Assembly (NCBI GenBank): GCA_910577235.1
Contig: CAJTMX010000013.1
Span: 39,061-103,060 of the forward strand
Reading direction: 5' to 3'
DNA: 64,000 nt
Source: an uncultured Acetatifactor sp.
GTDB taxonomy: Bacteria > Bacillota > Clostridia > Lachnospirales > Lachnospiraceae
Positions 1-9,458 of this stretch are shown here, piece by piece. The translations under genes were made by a program, and so were the position numbers. Within the stretch, counting starts at the first letter, position 1, and the number at the start of each line of letters is the position of its first letter. The notes below the pieces were generated by a model, which worked only from the letters and a program-made list of their open reading frames with translations, was not told the origin of the DNA and did no database searches.

Positions 1-2342
1 GTTACCTGACCGCTTTTGCTGCCTCCGGAGACGATCTGCAGACAGGATACGGTATTGCCCCAGCCGCCGATGTTCCAGAACAGGTTGTTGGCCGCGTCCT
101 GCACGCATACCGGGATCAGGAATCCCTCGGCACCGGCAAGGATCTCCGCCTCCACGGTAAGAGTATAATCGCTCCAACCGGTATCTCCCAAGTACAGACT
201 GTCACCGGTATTGGCGTCATTTGGATTGCCGGTATGACTTTGGATGAGCCTGCCGTTTTCTATGGTCCAATCCCCCTCCCAGATATCCATATCCGACGGA
301 ATCTTCCCGTCTTCAAAATCTGCCTGGTACAAGATATTCCCCGTGGCATTGTCGGTGACGGTGACATTGTCATAGGCCACGCTGGTCTGCCAGCTGCCCA
401 ATCCCACTCTGCCCGTCAAGCCATCGGAGGCGGCAGCGTCCACGGTCAGCTCCGTGGGCAGATTGACAGTTCCCTTATTGTTTGCGAAGAGCTGCTGCAC
501 ATAATAGTTGACTGAGCCGTAGGCGGCAGCGTTGTCAAACCAGATCATATCCGGGTTCCACTGACTCTGCAGCCGGTTTCCAAACAGCGGTGCGTAACAG
601 GCCATCTCCACCACGTCTCCGTTTTTTTCCAGGCCCGTCATATATGCCGCCTCGGAGAGTGCCGCCTCCAGAGTGTTGGACTGGGCGGCATATTCCCCCA
701 GAAATACCTTGGCCTGGCTGTCCCTGTCATAGCTGTCGTAGCGGTGGGTATTGGTAAAAAAGAAAGAGGGCGGCTCATAATAGTGTTCGTCCACCAGAGC
801 GGTGATCTCATCCCCCCAGTCGGCGCAGTCCTCCACATAGTTCCAGCCCACCCGGTCTCCGGAGGAAGTGCTGTTGGCCACGATCAGCCGGATATCCCCG
901 TACAGTTCAGGATCTTCCTTCGCAGCCTCATTGAAAGCATCCGCAAAGAGACGGTAATGTTGGAAATACTCGGACTGCCACTGCTCGTTGCCGATGCCGA
1001 TATATTTCAGGTCGAAAGGTTTTTCGTGCCCCATGGCGATACGCACGCTGCCCCAACGGGTAGAGCTGTCTCCCCGGCAGAATTCCACCAGATCCAGCGC
1101 GTCCTGCACACACTGGCGGAACTGATCGCTGTTTACATCATACACAATATATTTAGGGCTTTGTACCTGGCAGGTCATACCCGCGTTCAGCACAGGTATC
1201 GGCATACAGTCCAGCGCCTCGCACAGTTCAAAGAACTCATAGAATCCGATACCGTAAGTGGTATAATAGGGATGGCCCTGGGTACCCTTCCATATGGAAT
1301 AGCTCTGGGGCCGCACTTCAATGCCGCCGATGGTCGTCATATCCCCCACCTCGAGCTGTGCCCCGCTGCCTATGGAATCCTTCCAGCTGTACATGGACTC
1401 TTCGTCCCGTCCCTCGATGACACAACCTCCGGGAAACCGCAGAAAAGCGGGATGCAAAGCCTCCAGCATTTCCCCCAGGTCCCTGCGCACGGGCAGATCC
1501 TTATAAGTATCCGCAGGCATCAGGCTTACCATATCCATATCCACCGTGCCTTCGCCGATCTGCAACAGCAGCAAAGAACCGGATTTGGGCAGGCCGGCGT
1601 CCGTCATATCGGTCTGGGATTTTGGCGCGTTGGCCCCGGAATAATCCGCCGTCAGTGTCAGTTCATATTTCTGCCATTCGCCTGTAATGTTCGGGATCTC
1701 CCCGTATGCCACCACGCGGGCGTCGTCGATTAAAGTCACGGACACGTTACCCTCGTAATTGCCGGGGCTTTTCAGATATACGGATAAACAGTATTCCTCC
1801 CCGTCCTGTAGAAACATGCCGTTTAGATATCCCCTGTTGTAGATTCCCGGCCGTATATCCTTACCGGTACAGGTAAGCCGGGCATAGTGAGGATTGTTCT
1901 CATGGAGATAACTGCCGTCTCCATTACCGTCCACAACGGAAAACTCCAGAACTTTTCCCTCATCCAGAGTACTCCACCCGTGTTTATTCTGATTTCCGGC
2001 AATGCTGCCGTACTCAAAGGAGCGGTTCTTCACCAGCTCCGCGTACAATCCTCCGTCCAGCGCATGATTGATATCCTCCAAAAAGATACCGTAGAGCGTA
2101 TCGCTGATCTCGTGAGATGCATCCAGAGCCGAAGTATCTGTATGAATCACGTAACTGGCCGTCGGAACCGTTGCGCCGTCCGTCTCTTCGCCGCCTGTTA
2201 CCTCCGTATGTACCTCCGCAACCTGATCGGTCGTTATTACGCTCTCCCCCGGATTTTCCGCAGGAGTCCCACAGGAGGTAAGCACACAGGCGGCTGTGAT
2301 TAGGCTGCTTGCGACTCTTACATTCTTATTTCTTTGAAACAT
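1..2342 (-). CDS. Secreted GH51 alpha-L-arabinofuranosidase lipoprotein (3' end outside window)
   Basis: No stop is reached before the window edge, so about 780 N-terminal residues are visible. The N-terminus is a lipoprotein signal with lipobox LTSC (C24), so the enzyme should be anchored outside the cell. A beta-sandwich, carbohydrate-binding-like segment (roughly residues 75-210) precedes a GH51 barrel that begins near the FLRFPGGC motif. The acid/base Glu is E453 in IGIGNEQW and the likely nucleophile is E550 in FLGEYAAQ. A LamG/DUF1080-like domain lies near residues 650-780. This order resembles GH51 enzymes of the Bifidobacterium/plant ARAF type, which remove arabinose from arabinan or arabinoxylan. 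The ATG has an AAGGAG site upstream on the minus strand. It is divergent from the binding-protein operon. Family is confident; natural substrate is inferred. Confidence 0.9.
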   Translation of the reverse strand, partial: MFQRNKNVRVASSLITAACVLTSCGTPAENPGESVITTDQVAEVHTEVTGGEETDGATVPTASYVIHTDTSALDASHEISDTLYGIFLEDINHALDGGLYAELVKNRSFEYGSIAGNQNKHGWSTLDEGKVLEFSVVDGNGDGSYLHENNPHYARLTCTGKDIRPGIYNRGYLNGMFLQDGEEYCLSVYLKSPGNYEGNVSVTLIDDARVVAYGEIPNITGEWQKYELTLTADYSGANAPKSQTDMTDAGLPKSGSLLLLQIGEGTVDMDMVSLMPADTYKDLPVRRDLGEMLEALHPAFLRFPGGCVIEGRDEESMYSWKDSIGSGAQLEVGDMTTIGGIEVRPQSYSIWKGTQGHPYYTTYGIGFYEFFELCEALDCMPIPVLNAGMTCQVQSPKYIVYDVNSDQFRQCVQDALDLVEFCRGDSSTRWGSVRIAMGHEKPFDLKYIGIGNEQWQSEYFQHYRLFADAFNEAAKEDPELYGDIRLIVANSTSSGDRVGWNYVEDCADWGDEITALVDEHYYEPPSFFFTNTHRYDSYDRDSQAKVFLGEYAAQSNTLEAALSEAAYMTGLEKNGDVVEMACYAPLFGNRLQSQWNPDMIWFDNAAAYGSVNYYVQQLFANNKGTVNLPTELTVDAAASDGLTGRVGLGSWQTSVAYDNVTVTDNATGNILYQADFEDGKIPSDMDIWEGDWTIENGRLIQSHTGNPNDANTGDSLYLGDTGWSDYTLTVEAEILAGAEGFLIPVCVQDAANNLFWNIGGWGNTVSCLQIVSGGSKSGQV

Positions 2343-2490
2343 AGTCCGTCTCCTTCCTTAAATTATTTATTCATACAATATCACCAAAATATGACCTTTA
2401 AATTTGTGTATTATCCCAACAGTGCCTAAACCGAGAATAATCAAGCCCCTCTCACATATAAAATATCACAAAAAAAATATATTTCCAGCA

Positions 2491-2519
2491 TTGACTTTTT
2501 GCCCAAAACATAGTAACTT
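2491..2519 (+). promoter_or_regulatory. Candidate sigma-A promoter for the transporter operon
   Basis: TTGACT (2491-2496), 17 bp, TAACTT (2514-2519), about 70 bp before the binding-protein ATG. The -10 is weak, so an activator may help. The AT-rich 248-bp gap 2343-2590 separates this operon from the divergent GH51 gene and must hold both promoters. No convincing minus-strand promoter was found there. Confidence 0.45.
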
Positions 2520-2590
2520 AGAATTGTATAGGGTTTACTAAAATATTTAAGCATTTAATGAAATAAACAAGGAAAGGAAAGGTTTTCATT

Positions 2591-5557
2591 ATGAAGCAGA
2601 AAAGCGGTGCAAAATTGACGGCTACAATGCTTGCTGCCACCATGCTTCTGGCCGCTGTTCCCTGCCGGGAGCTGTGGGCTGAGACAGATGACGGGAGTGC
2701 CGCGTCCACCTACAACTCTGAAGGCGGATATGTCAATGAGATGATCACCAACAACTACACCAAGGTGAGCGCCGGCTATAGGGCGTCTCTGTATACCGGT
2801 GAAGATGTGGTCATAAAAGCGGCAGAGCGGATAACCGGTACGGAACCCGGCAGTATCACCTCCGAGACCCGGGACTATGGTTTGGCGGATGCCGTGGCGG
2901 ATCTCCATATAGGGGATGTGGTCACTCTGCAAGTGGATGTACCGGAGACGGCGCAGTACTGGCTGGGCTTTGATTACCTGTCTTACGACGAATCCGTACT
3001 TCCCGTTGGCCTGGCTATGACCGTGGACGGGGAATATCCTTATTATGAGTGCCGTAACCTGGAGCTTGAGACCACCTGGATAGGAGACGGAGAGAAGTCC
3101 GTGGACCGCTACGGCAATGAGATCGTGACCGTGCCGGATAAGCTGATCCAGTGGGAGCGGAAGTATTTAAGCGACAGCAGCTACCGGCGTTCCCGTCCCC
3201 TGACATTGGAGCTGGAGGCTGGCAGCCATGAGATCCGGCTGACAGTCAACGAGGGCAATTTCCTGCTGGGCGGGCTGGTGCTAACCGCGCCGGAGCAGAT
3301 TCCGGAGTACACGGGCAGCCAAAAGGCGGAAGGCGGGGAACTGATCGAGATTCAAGGCGAAGACTTCACTTACAGGAACGACTCCGCCATCCATGGTATC
3401 GCGGAGTACGATACCAGCCTGTATCCCTATGAGATCAAGGATACGGTGCTCAATACCATTGATTCCGATTCCTTTGTCTCCGCGGGACAGAAAGTGACTT
3501 ATCAGTTTGAGGTATATAAGGACGGTTACTATTACATAGGGATGAATTACCGGCAGTCCGATAAAAACGATTTTCCGGTATTTCTCAATGTGGAGATAGA
3601 CGGGGAGATTCCCAACAGCCTGCTGGAATCCTATCCCATGGCCTATACCACCAAGTATAATACGTCCGCCCTAACGGATGAGAACGGCGAAAATATAAGC
3701 GTGTATCTGGAAAAGGGTACGCATACCATTTCCTTTACCATCAGTATTGACGAGATCCGGGAAATACTGGAAGGGCTGGACGAGATCATGTCCGCCGTCA
3801 ACGACCTGTCTCTGGAGATTACCAAGGTGGCGGGAAATAATGCCGACAAATACCGGGATCTGAAGTTGTCCCGCTATATTCCCGACATTGAGGAGCAGTT
3901 GTACGGCTATGCCGACCAGCTGTATGCCTTGCAGGATACGGTAAAAGAATATGCGGGTAAAAAGGGAACGGTGGCAGTTCTGTCCTCCATGAGTATCGCT
4001 GCTAAGCAGTTGATCTCCCTTGCGGAGGAGCCGGACGAGATACCTTTCCGCGTGGCAGAGCTGTGCACCAGCCCCTCCAGCGCCAACCGGCATCTGGCGA
4101 ATACGGTGGACACTTTGATCAAGAACAAGCTGGCAATCGACAGGATCTATATTTATCAGGAGGATGCGCAGCTCCCTAAAAAGCCCAATATCTTTGCGTC
4201 TGCGGGCATGAATATCAAGCGGTTTGTGACTTCCTTTACCGACCAGGCATACTCCACGGGCAACACGGACCCGGAGCATCTGCAGGTATGGGTAAACCGT
4301 TCCAGCCAGTATGTGCAGATCATGCAGAAGATGATCGACGAATACTTTACCCCCCAGACAGGTATAGAGGTGGATATCTCCATTATGCCCGACCAGTATA
4401 AGCTGGTGCTGGCCAACACTTCCGGCAAGGCTCCGGATGTGGCCACAGGTATCAACTATACGATCCCCTATGAGCTGGCCATCCGGGGAGCGCTGGTGGA
4501 GATGACACAGTTTGACGACTTTAAGGAAGTGGCAGCTCCCTATGAGGACGGGTTCTTCCTGACTTCCTGTATCAACGGCGGTATATATGCCATGCCCGAG
4601 ACCATGAACTTCTGGGTGCTGTACTATCGCAGTGACATTCTGGAAAAACTGGGGCTGGAGGTTCCGGATACCATGCAGGATGTGATCGACATGCTGCCGG
4701 AACTGCAGATGAGAGGACTGAACTACTACCAGCCCGTGTCCGGTATGCTGCTGATGAGGAACTTCCACGGTACGACACCTCTGATCCATCAGTTTGGCGG
4801 CTCCCTGTATGGGGCTACCGCCCAGGAGGGCACGGCGCTGGGCAGCGCGGAGTCCGTGGACGGATTTACATACCTGACAGAACTGTTTACCATTTATAAT
4901 ATGCCCATCAATATCGACAACTTTTATCAGCATTTCCGCAACGGCGACATGCCCATCGGAGTGGCGGACTACGCGGCCTATAACCTGCTGTCCAATGCGG
5001 CACCGGAGCTTAAGAACTCTTGGAGCATCGCCCTGGTTCCCGGCATGGAGCGGGAGGACGGCAGTGTGGACCGTACAGTCTGCGGCTGCGCGGAGAGCAG
5101 CGTGATCTTCAAATCCGACAGCGAGCGGGAGGCCAAGGCCTGGGAGTTCGTGAAATGGTGGTCTTCCACAGAGGTACAGGCCGAGTTCGGCCAGACCCTG
5201 CAGATCACTTACGGCAAGGAATATATGTGGACCACGGCCAATATGGACGCTTTCATGCAGCTGCCCTGGGACACTGGCGATAAGCAGATCATTGCGGAAC
5301 AGATGAGTTATGTGGTGGATGTGGCCAGAGTGCCCGGCACCTATCTGCTGGAGCGGGAGATGAGCAACGCCTTCAACGATATCGTGGTCAACCGGATGAC
5401 AGCCCAGACCCGCATCGACAAAGCGGTGAAGACCATCAACCGTGAGTTCAACCGCAAGCTGGAGGAATTCGAGTTTATCGACAGCGAAGGCAATACCATT
5501 ACGGACTACAATATACCCACCATAGAGACCATACGTGAAATATTGGGTAGGGAATAG
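2591..5557 (+). CDS. Oversized extracellular solute-binding protein of an ABC sugar importer
   Basis: The protein is 988 residues, about twice the length of a family 1 sugar-binding protein. It has a cleavable signal (hydrophobic 8-24, likely cut near A30). The Cys at 25 follows Pro, so this does not look like a lipobox. Residues about 40-240 and 250-400 look like two related beta-sandwich domains, each with a GDVVTLQVDV- or GQKVTYQFEV-type strand and an extended EAGSHEI/EKGTHTI turn. A helical linker covers about 400-540. The last 430 residues form a classic binding-protein fold (VWVNRSSQYVQIMQ onward). It starts an operon with two permeases 16 bp downstream, so it presumably delivers oligosaccharide to them. 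The extra domains may dock long glycan chains; that is inference. Confidence 0.85.
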   Translation: MKQKSGAKLTATMLAATMLLAAVPCRELWAETDDGSAASTYNSEGGYVNEMITNNYTKVSAGYRASLYTGEDVVIKAAERITGTEPGSITSETRDYGLADAVADLHIGDVVTLQVDVPETAQYWLGFDYLSYDESVLPVGLAMTVDGEYPYYECRNLELETTWIGDGEKSVDRYGNEIVTVPDKLIQWERKYLSDSSYRRSRPLTLELEAGSHEIRLTVNEGNFLLGGLVLTAPEQIPEYTGSQKAEGGELIEIQGEDFTYRNDSAIHGIAEYDTSLYPYEIKDTVLNTIDSDSFVSAGQKVTYQFEVYKDGYYYIGMNYRQSDKNDFPVFLNVEIDGEIPNSLLESYPMAYTTKYNTSALTDENGENISVYLEKGTHTISFTISIDEIREILEGLDEIMSAVNDLSLEITKVAGNNADKYRDLKLSRYIPDIEEQLYGYADQLYALQDTVKEYAGKKGTVAVLSSMSIAAKQLISLAEEPDEIPFRVAELCTSPSSANRHLANTVDTLIKNKLAIDRIYIYQEDAQLPKKPNIFASAGMNIKRFVTSFTDQAYSTGNTDPEHLQVWVNRSSQYVQIMQKMIDEYFTPQTGIEVDISIMPDQYKLVLANTSGKAPDVATGINYTIPYELAIRGALVEMTQFDDFKEVAAPYEDGFFLTSCINGGIYAMPETMNFWVLYYRSDILEKLGLEVPDTMQDVIDMLPELQMRGLNYYQPVSGMLLMRNFHGTTPLIHQFGGSLYGATAQEGTALGSAESVDGFTYLTELFTIYNMPINIDNFYQHFRNGDMPIGVADYAAYNLLSNAAPELKNSWSIALVPGMEREDGSVDRTVCGCAESSVIFKSDSEREAKAWEFVKWWSSTEVQAEFGQTLQITYGKEYMWTTANMDAFMQLPWDTGDKQIIAEQMSYVVDVARVPGTYLLEREMSNAFNDIVVNRMTAQTRIDKAVKTINREFNRKLEEFEFIDSEGNTITDYNIPTIETIREILGRE

Positions 5558-5573
5558 GAGGTGAGGATACTTT

Positions 5574-6497
5574 ATGGCTGATATAAAGGTAAAAAAGAAT
5601 AAAATAAGCAAGCGCAGCAACAACAAGAATGGTTATCTGTTCATCGCGCCCTACGGTCTGGCATTTACCGTATTCATCCTGGTGCCGGTGCTGCTGGCGG
5701 TGGTGTTATCCTTCACCAACTTTAACGCCATTGAGTTCCCGTCCTGGGTAGGATTTCTGAATTACATAACCGTGCTGACCAATGATGAAGTGTTCATGCA
5801 GAATGTTCTGCCCAACACTGTGGTATATGCTCTGATCGTGGGTGTGGGCGGCTATGTACTGTCCTTTATCCTGGCATGGGCGCTGTGTAATCTGACCAAG
5901 GGTTTCAGGACGGTGTTCGCGCTGATCCTATACTCTCCCAGTATGACGGCGGGCGTTGCCATGACGGTGGTGTGGAAGGTGATCTTTTCCGGCGACCAGA
6001 CCGGGCTTTTGAACAGCTGGCTTATGAGTTTGGGTGTGCTGAACGAGCCGGTGATCTGGCTGATCAATGCCAAATATCTGTTGCCCATCGTCATTGTTAT
6101 CGGACTTTGGTCCAGCATGGGCATCGGCTTTTTATCCCTGATTGCCGGTATTCTGAATACGGATGAATCCCTGTATGAGGCGGGAGCCATCGACGGTATC
6201 AAGAACAGGTTCCAGGAGATGATCTACATAGTCATTCCCAGCATGAAACCCCAGATGCTGTTCGCGGCGGTCATGGCCATCGTAAACGCGTTCCAGGCGG
6301 GTACGATCTTCACACTGCTCACAGGCAACCCTTCGCCGGGCTATGCCTCCCAGCTCATCGTGAATCATATCGAGGACTACGGTTTCCTGCGATATGAGAT
6401 GGGTTATGCGGCGGCGGTATCGGTAGTATTGCTGCTCATTGTACAGTTGTTCTCCAAGGTGGCCGACAGGCTCTTCGGAGAGAGAGACGAATTTTAG
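5574..6497 (+). CDS. Sugar ABC transporter permease, MalF/UgpA type
   Basis: A 307-residue integral membrane protein with about six hydrophobic segments. The EAA loop reads LYEAGAIDGIKNRFQEMI near residues 200-220, the docking site for the cytoplasmic ATPase in CUT1 sugar importers. The gene lies 16 bp after the large binding protein and 18 bp before a MalG-type partner, so the two should form the heterodimeric channel. No ATPase gene occurs in the window. Firmicutes of this kind commonly use one shared MsmX/MsmK ATPase, so that is the likely partner. Confidence 0.93.
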   Translation: MADIKVKKNKISKRSNNKNGYLFIAPYGLAFTVFILVPVLLAVVLSFTNFNAIEFPSWVGFLNYITVLTNDEVFMQNVLPNTVVYALIVGVGGYVLSFILAWALCNLTKGFRTVFALILYSPSMTAGVAMTVVWKVIFSGDQTGLLNSWLMSLGVLNEPVIWLINAKYLLPIVIVIGLWSSMGIGFLSLIAGILNTDESLYEAGAIDGIKNRFQEMIYIVIPSMKPQMLFAAVMAIVNAFQAGTIFTLLTGNPSPGYASQLIVNHIEDYGFLRYEMGYAAAVSVVLLLIVQLFSKVADRLFGERDEF

Positions 6498-6515
6498 AAA
6501 GGAGGAAAATAAGAT

Positions 6516-7385
6516 ATGGCATATAAAGGACATCGCATCAATCCATCCAGATTTGAGAAGAGCCAGATCAAGATCATCGTGATCCTGCTGCCTCTGGTGA
6601 TCTTCATGGCGTTACCCATCCTGTTTATTATCAACCATGCGTTTAAGCCCATGGAAGAGCTGTTCGCGTTTCCTCCTACCTTTTTTGTGAGAAACGCCAC
6701 GCTGGAGAACTTTGAGAGTCTGATCAAGGCCAGCCGCACCTCGGGAATTCCCATGAGCCGCTATGTGTTCAACAGCCTGATCGTGACGCTGGTGACGATC
6801 TTTTTATCCCTGCTGCTGACCACCTGCGCGGCGTTCGCGCTGTCCAAGATCAAGTTCAAGGCTAAGAATACGCTGTTGAACGTCAACCAGACCGCTATCA
6901 TGTTTGTGGCTACAGCGGTGCTGATCCCCAGATATCTGGTCATCAGCAAGACCGGTATGGTGGACAGTTATCTGGCGCATATCCTGCCGCTGGTGGCGAT
7001 GCCTGTGGCCCTGTTTCTGGTGAAACAGTTCGTGGACCAGGTGCCCGACTCCCTGATGGAGGCGGCCTATATGGACGGCGCCACAGACTGGCAGGTGTAT
7101 CTGAAGATCATCATCCCCATGATAAAGCCCGCCATCGCAACGGCCTCCATTCTGGTGTTCCAGCAGGTTTGGACCAATATGGAGACCTCCAACTATTTTG
7201 TGAATGACGACAGCATGAAGACGCTGACATTTTATATGAACACGCTGGCAAACGCCAACAACACCGTGGCCGGGCAGGGTATGGCGGCGGCGGCGTCCCT
7301 GATCATGTTTATCCCCAATCTGGTACTGTTTATCATATTGCAGAAGAATGTCATGAACACCATGGCACACTCCGGCATCAAGTAA
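6516..7385 (+). CDS. Sugar ABC transporter permease, MalG type
   Basis: A 289-residue membrane protein paired with the preceding MalF-type gene. The EAA loop LMEAAYMDGATDWQVYLKII lies near residues 184-203. The start has an AAAGGAGG site 10 bp upstream. It is the second half of the first importer channel and is followed after 21 bp by the NHL/Yip1-like gene, apparently in the same transcript. Confidence 0.93.
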   Translation: MAYKGHRINPSRFEKSQIKIIVILLPLVIFMALPILFIINHAFKPMEELFAFPPTFFVRNATLENFESLIKASRTSGIPMSRYVFNSLIVTLVTIFLSLLLTTCAAFALSKIKFKAKNTLLNVNQTAIMFVATAVLIPRYLVISKTGMVDSYLAHILPLVAMPVALFLVKQFVDQVPDSLMEAAYMDGATDWQVYLKIIIPMIKPAIATASILVFQQVWTNMETSNYFVNDDSMKTLTFYMNTLANANNTVAGQGMAAAASLIMFIPNLVLFIILQKNVMNTMAHSGIK

Positions 7386-7406
7386 AGGAAAAGGTGAGAA
7401 AGAGAA

Positions 7407-9458
7407 ATGAAAAAGATGAAAAAGCATTTCAAACGGATAGCCTTAAGCCTTTGTGCGGTGGCGCTGCTGCTGGGCAGCATGCTCTCCGCGGGAGCGGACG
7501 CGCCCTACAAGACCTTTACTTTTGACGGCTATGGCTATATGATCCAGACGCAGACGGCGTATCTGCCCTACGAGACCATCACCAAGTTTGACGACGAGGC
7601 CTTGAGCGGTCCCAGCGATCTCCAAGTGACGGACGAGGGCAGGATCTATGTGGCGGACACCGGTAACGCCCGGGTTGTGGTGGGCGATCTGGAGGGCAAT
7701 CTGCTGCAGACCATGGGCGAGGGTACGCTGGTATCCCCCCGGGGTATATTCGTCACGGAGAACGGGCATGTGTATGTGGCGGACCGGGACGCGGAGGCGG
7801 TGTTCGAGTTTGACGGAGACGGACAGCTGTTAAACCGCTACGGCAAACCGGATTCTCCCCTGTACGGCGAGACGCTCAGCTTTATGCCCATCAAACTGGT
7901 GGTCAACGATGCGGGGATCATGTATGTGATCTGTGAGTCCAACACCAACGGTATCGTGGAGATCTCTCCCATAGACGGCGGAACTTTTCTGGGATACTTC
8001 GGCACCAATATGGCGTCCAGCTCTCCCATGATCATCATCCGCAGAGCGCTGGCCACCAAGGCCCAGAGGGCGAAAATGGTGTCCAATATTCCCTCCACCC
8101 CCGACAACCTGTGTATCGACAGCAAGGGCCTGATCTACACAGTGACCAGAGGCGAGGAGGAAAACACCTTAAAGCGGCTGAATATAGCCGGTAAGAATGT
8201 GATCGAGCCGGATACCTATGACGATATACCGGCGGCTGTGGCCGCGGGCAATCACGACAATGTGTTCATGGTATCCCAGCAGGGTTTTGTGTATGAGTTC
8301 AACAGCGAGGGCGAGGCGCTGTTTGTGTTCGGGGGCTCCGACGACGGAACCCAGCGCGTAGGCCTGTGTACGGTGGTCAGCGCCATAGACGTGGATCTGC
8401 AGGACCGGCTGTACATCCTGGACTCCGACAAGGCGCAGATACAGGTCTATGAGCCCACTGAGTTCACCGATCTGCTGCACCAGGCGCTGAATCTGTATTC
8501 CACAGGGCGCTATACGGAGAGCAAGGCGCCGCTTCAGGAAGTGCTGAAGATGAACAGCATGTTTGACTACGCCAATATGGCTATGGGCCGGGCATATTTC
8601 CAGGAAGAGAACTACGAGATGGCCCGGTATTACGCCAAGCTGGCCAAGGATTATCAGGGCTATTCCGACGCTACCTGGGAGGTGCGTAACCTCTGGCTGA
8701 AAAAGTGGATCGTTCCCATCATCTGGGCCATCGTGATCCTGTGGGCGGTCTCCAAGGTGGTAAAAGCGCTGGATAAGAAAAAAGGTATACTGACGCCGCT
8801 GCGTAATGTTTCAGAGAAATTGGGCAAAAACCGACGCGTCAGCGACTTCAAATATGCCTGGTATTTTATGCGGCATCCCATAGACGGCTGCTACGGCATT
8901 GCCAGAGAGGGCAGGGCATCCCTGCTTACGGCCAATATTTTGGTAGTACTGTTCACCGTGGAATATATGATCAACAAGTACCTGTGCGGTTTTCTGCAAA
9001 AGACCGTGCGGGAAGGACGCTATGAGATATTCTCCGACATAGGTATGGTCGTGGTGGTACTGCTGGCATTGACTGCCTGTAACTATCTGGTGTGTACCAT
9101 CAATGACGGCGAGGGCACGGTGAAGAAGATCTATTGTTCCTTTACATATTGCCTGACACCCTATGTGACTCTGATGCCGGTGATATTTTTACTGTCCCAT
9201 GTGGTGACGGTCAACGAGCAGTTCCTGATCAGCTTTGGCTACTGCGCTATCTATGCCTGGGTGACGGTGCTGTTTGTGCTGGCGGTGAAGGAAGTCAACA
9301 ACTACACGGCCAAGGAGACTTTCAAGGTCCTGTGCCTGACGGCGTTTACCATATTGATCATGGCACTGTTACTCTTTATCATCTATGTACTTTGGGCGCA
9401 GGTATTTGAATTTATCAGCGCCATCGGCGGAGAGGTGGTGTATCGGATTGGCAATTAA
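7407..9458 (+). CDS. Exported NHL-repeat/TPR protein with Yip1-like membrane domain
   Basis: The 683-residue protein begins with a signal or anchor segment (11-30). An NHL beta-propeller follows (about 55-355) with repeats such as PSDLQVTDEGRIYVADTGNA and SPRGIFVTENGHVYVADRD. A TPR-like helical stretch covers about 360-425 (ALNLYSTGRYTESKAPLQEV). A transmembrane helix at about 433-450 is followed by a multi-span C-terminal domain (about 470-683) resembling Yip1. The propeller should sit outside the cell and the Yip1-like part in the membrane. The gene is embedded between two ABC permease pairs and overlaps the next gene. A role in sensing or assembling the importer is possible but untested; the exact function is unknown. 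Confidence 0.8.
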   Translation: MKKMKKHFKRIALSLCAVALLLGSMLSAGADAPYKTFTFDGYGYMIQTQTAYLPYETITKFDDEALSGPSDLQVTDEGRIYVADTGNARVVVGDLEGNLLQTMGEGTLVSPRGIFVTENGHVYVADRDAEAVFEFDGDGQLLNRYGKPDSPLYGETLSFMPIKLVVNDAGIMYVICESNTNGIVEISPIDGGTFLGYFGTNMASSSPMIIIRRALATKAQRAKMVSNIPSTPDNLCIDSKGLIYTVTRGEEENTLKRLNIAGKNVIEPDTYDDIPAAVAAGNHDNVFMVSQQGFVYEFNSEGEALFVFGGSDDGTQRVGLCTVVSAIDVDLQDRLYILDSDKAQIQVYEPTEFTDLLHQALNLYSTGRYTESKAPLQEVLKMNSMFDYANMAMGRAYFQEENYEMARYYAKLAKDYQGYSDATWEVRNLWLKKWIVPIIWAIVILWAVSKVVKALDKKKGILTPLRNVSEKLGKNRRVSDFKYAWYFMRHPIDGCYGIAREGRASLLTANILVVLFTVEYMINKYLCGFLQKTVREGRYEIFSDIGMVVVVLLALTACNYLVCTINDGEGTVKKIYCSFTYCLTPYVTLMPVIFLLSHVVTVNEQFLISFGYCAIYAWVTVLFVLAVKEVNNYTAKETFKVLCLTAFTILIMALLLFIIYVLWAQVFEFISAIGGEVVYRIGN

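Noticed and set aside
744..1733. Plus-strand open frame of 329 codons near the window start
   Set aside because: The minus strand encodes the GH51 enzyme with both catalytic motifs over the same bases.
3671..5626. Long minus-strand open frame of 651 codons opposite the large binding protein
   Set aside because: It is antisense to a gene with clear signal peptide and binding fold. The translation is rich in His, Gly and Val without any motif, and no ribosome site is present.
9385..9447. Upstream ATG as start of the DUF5696-like gene
   Set aside because: It has no ribosome site and would overlap the upstream gene by 74 bp. TTG 9448 has GGAGAGG and gives a proper signal peptide.
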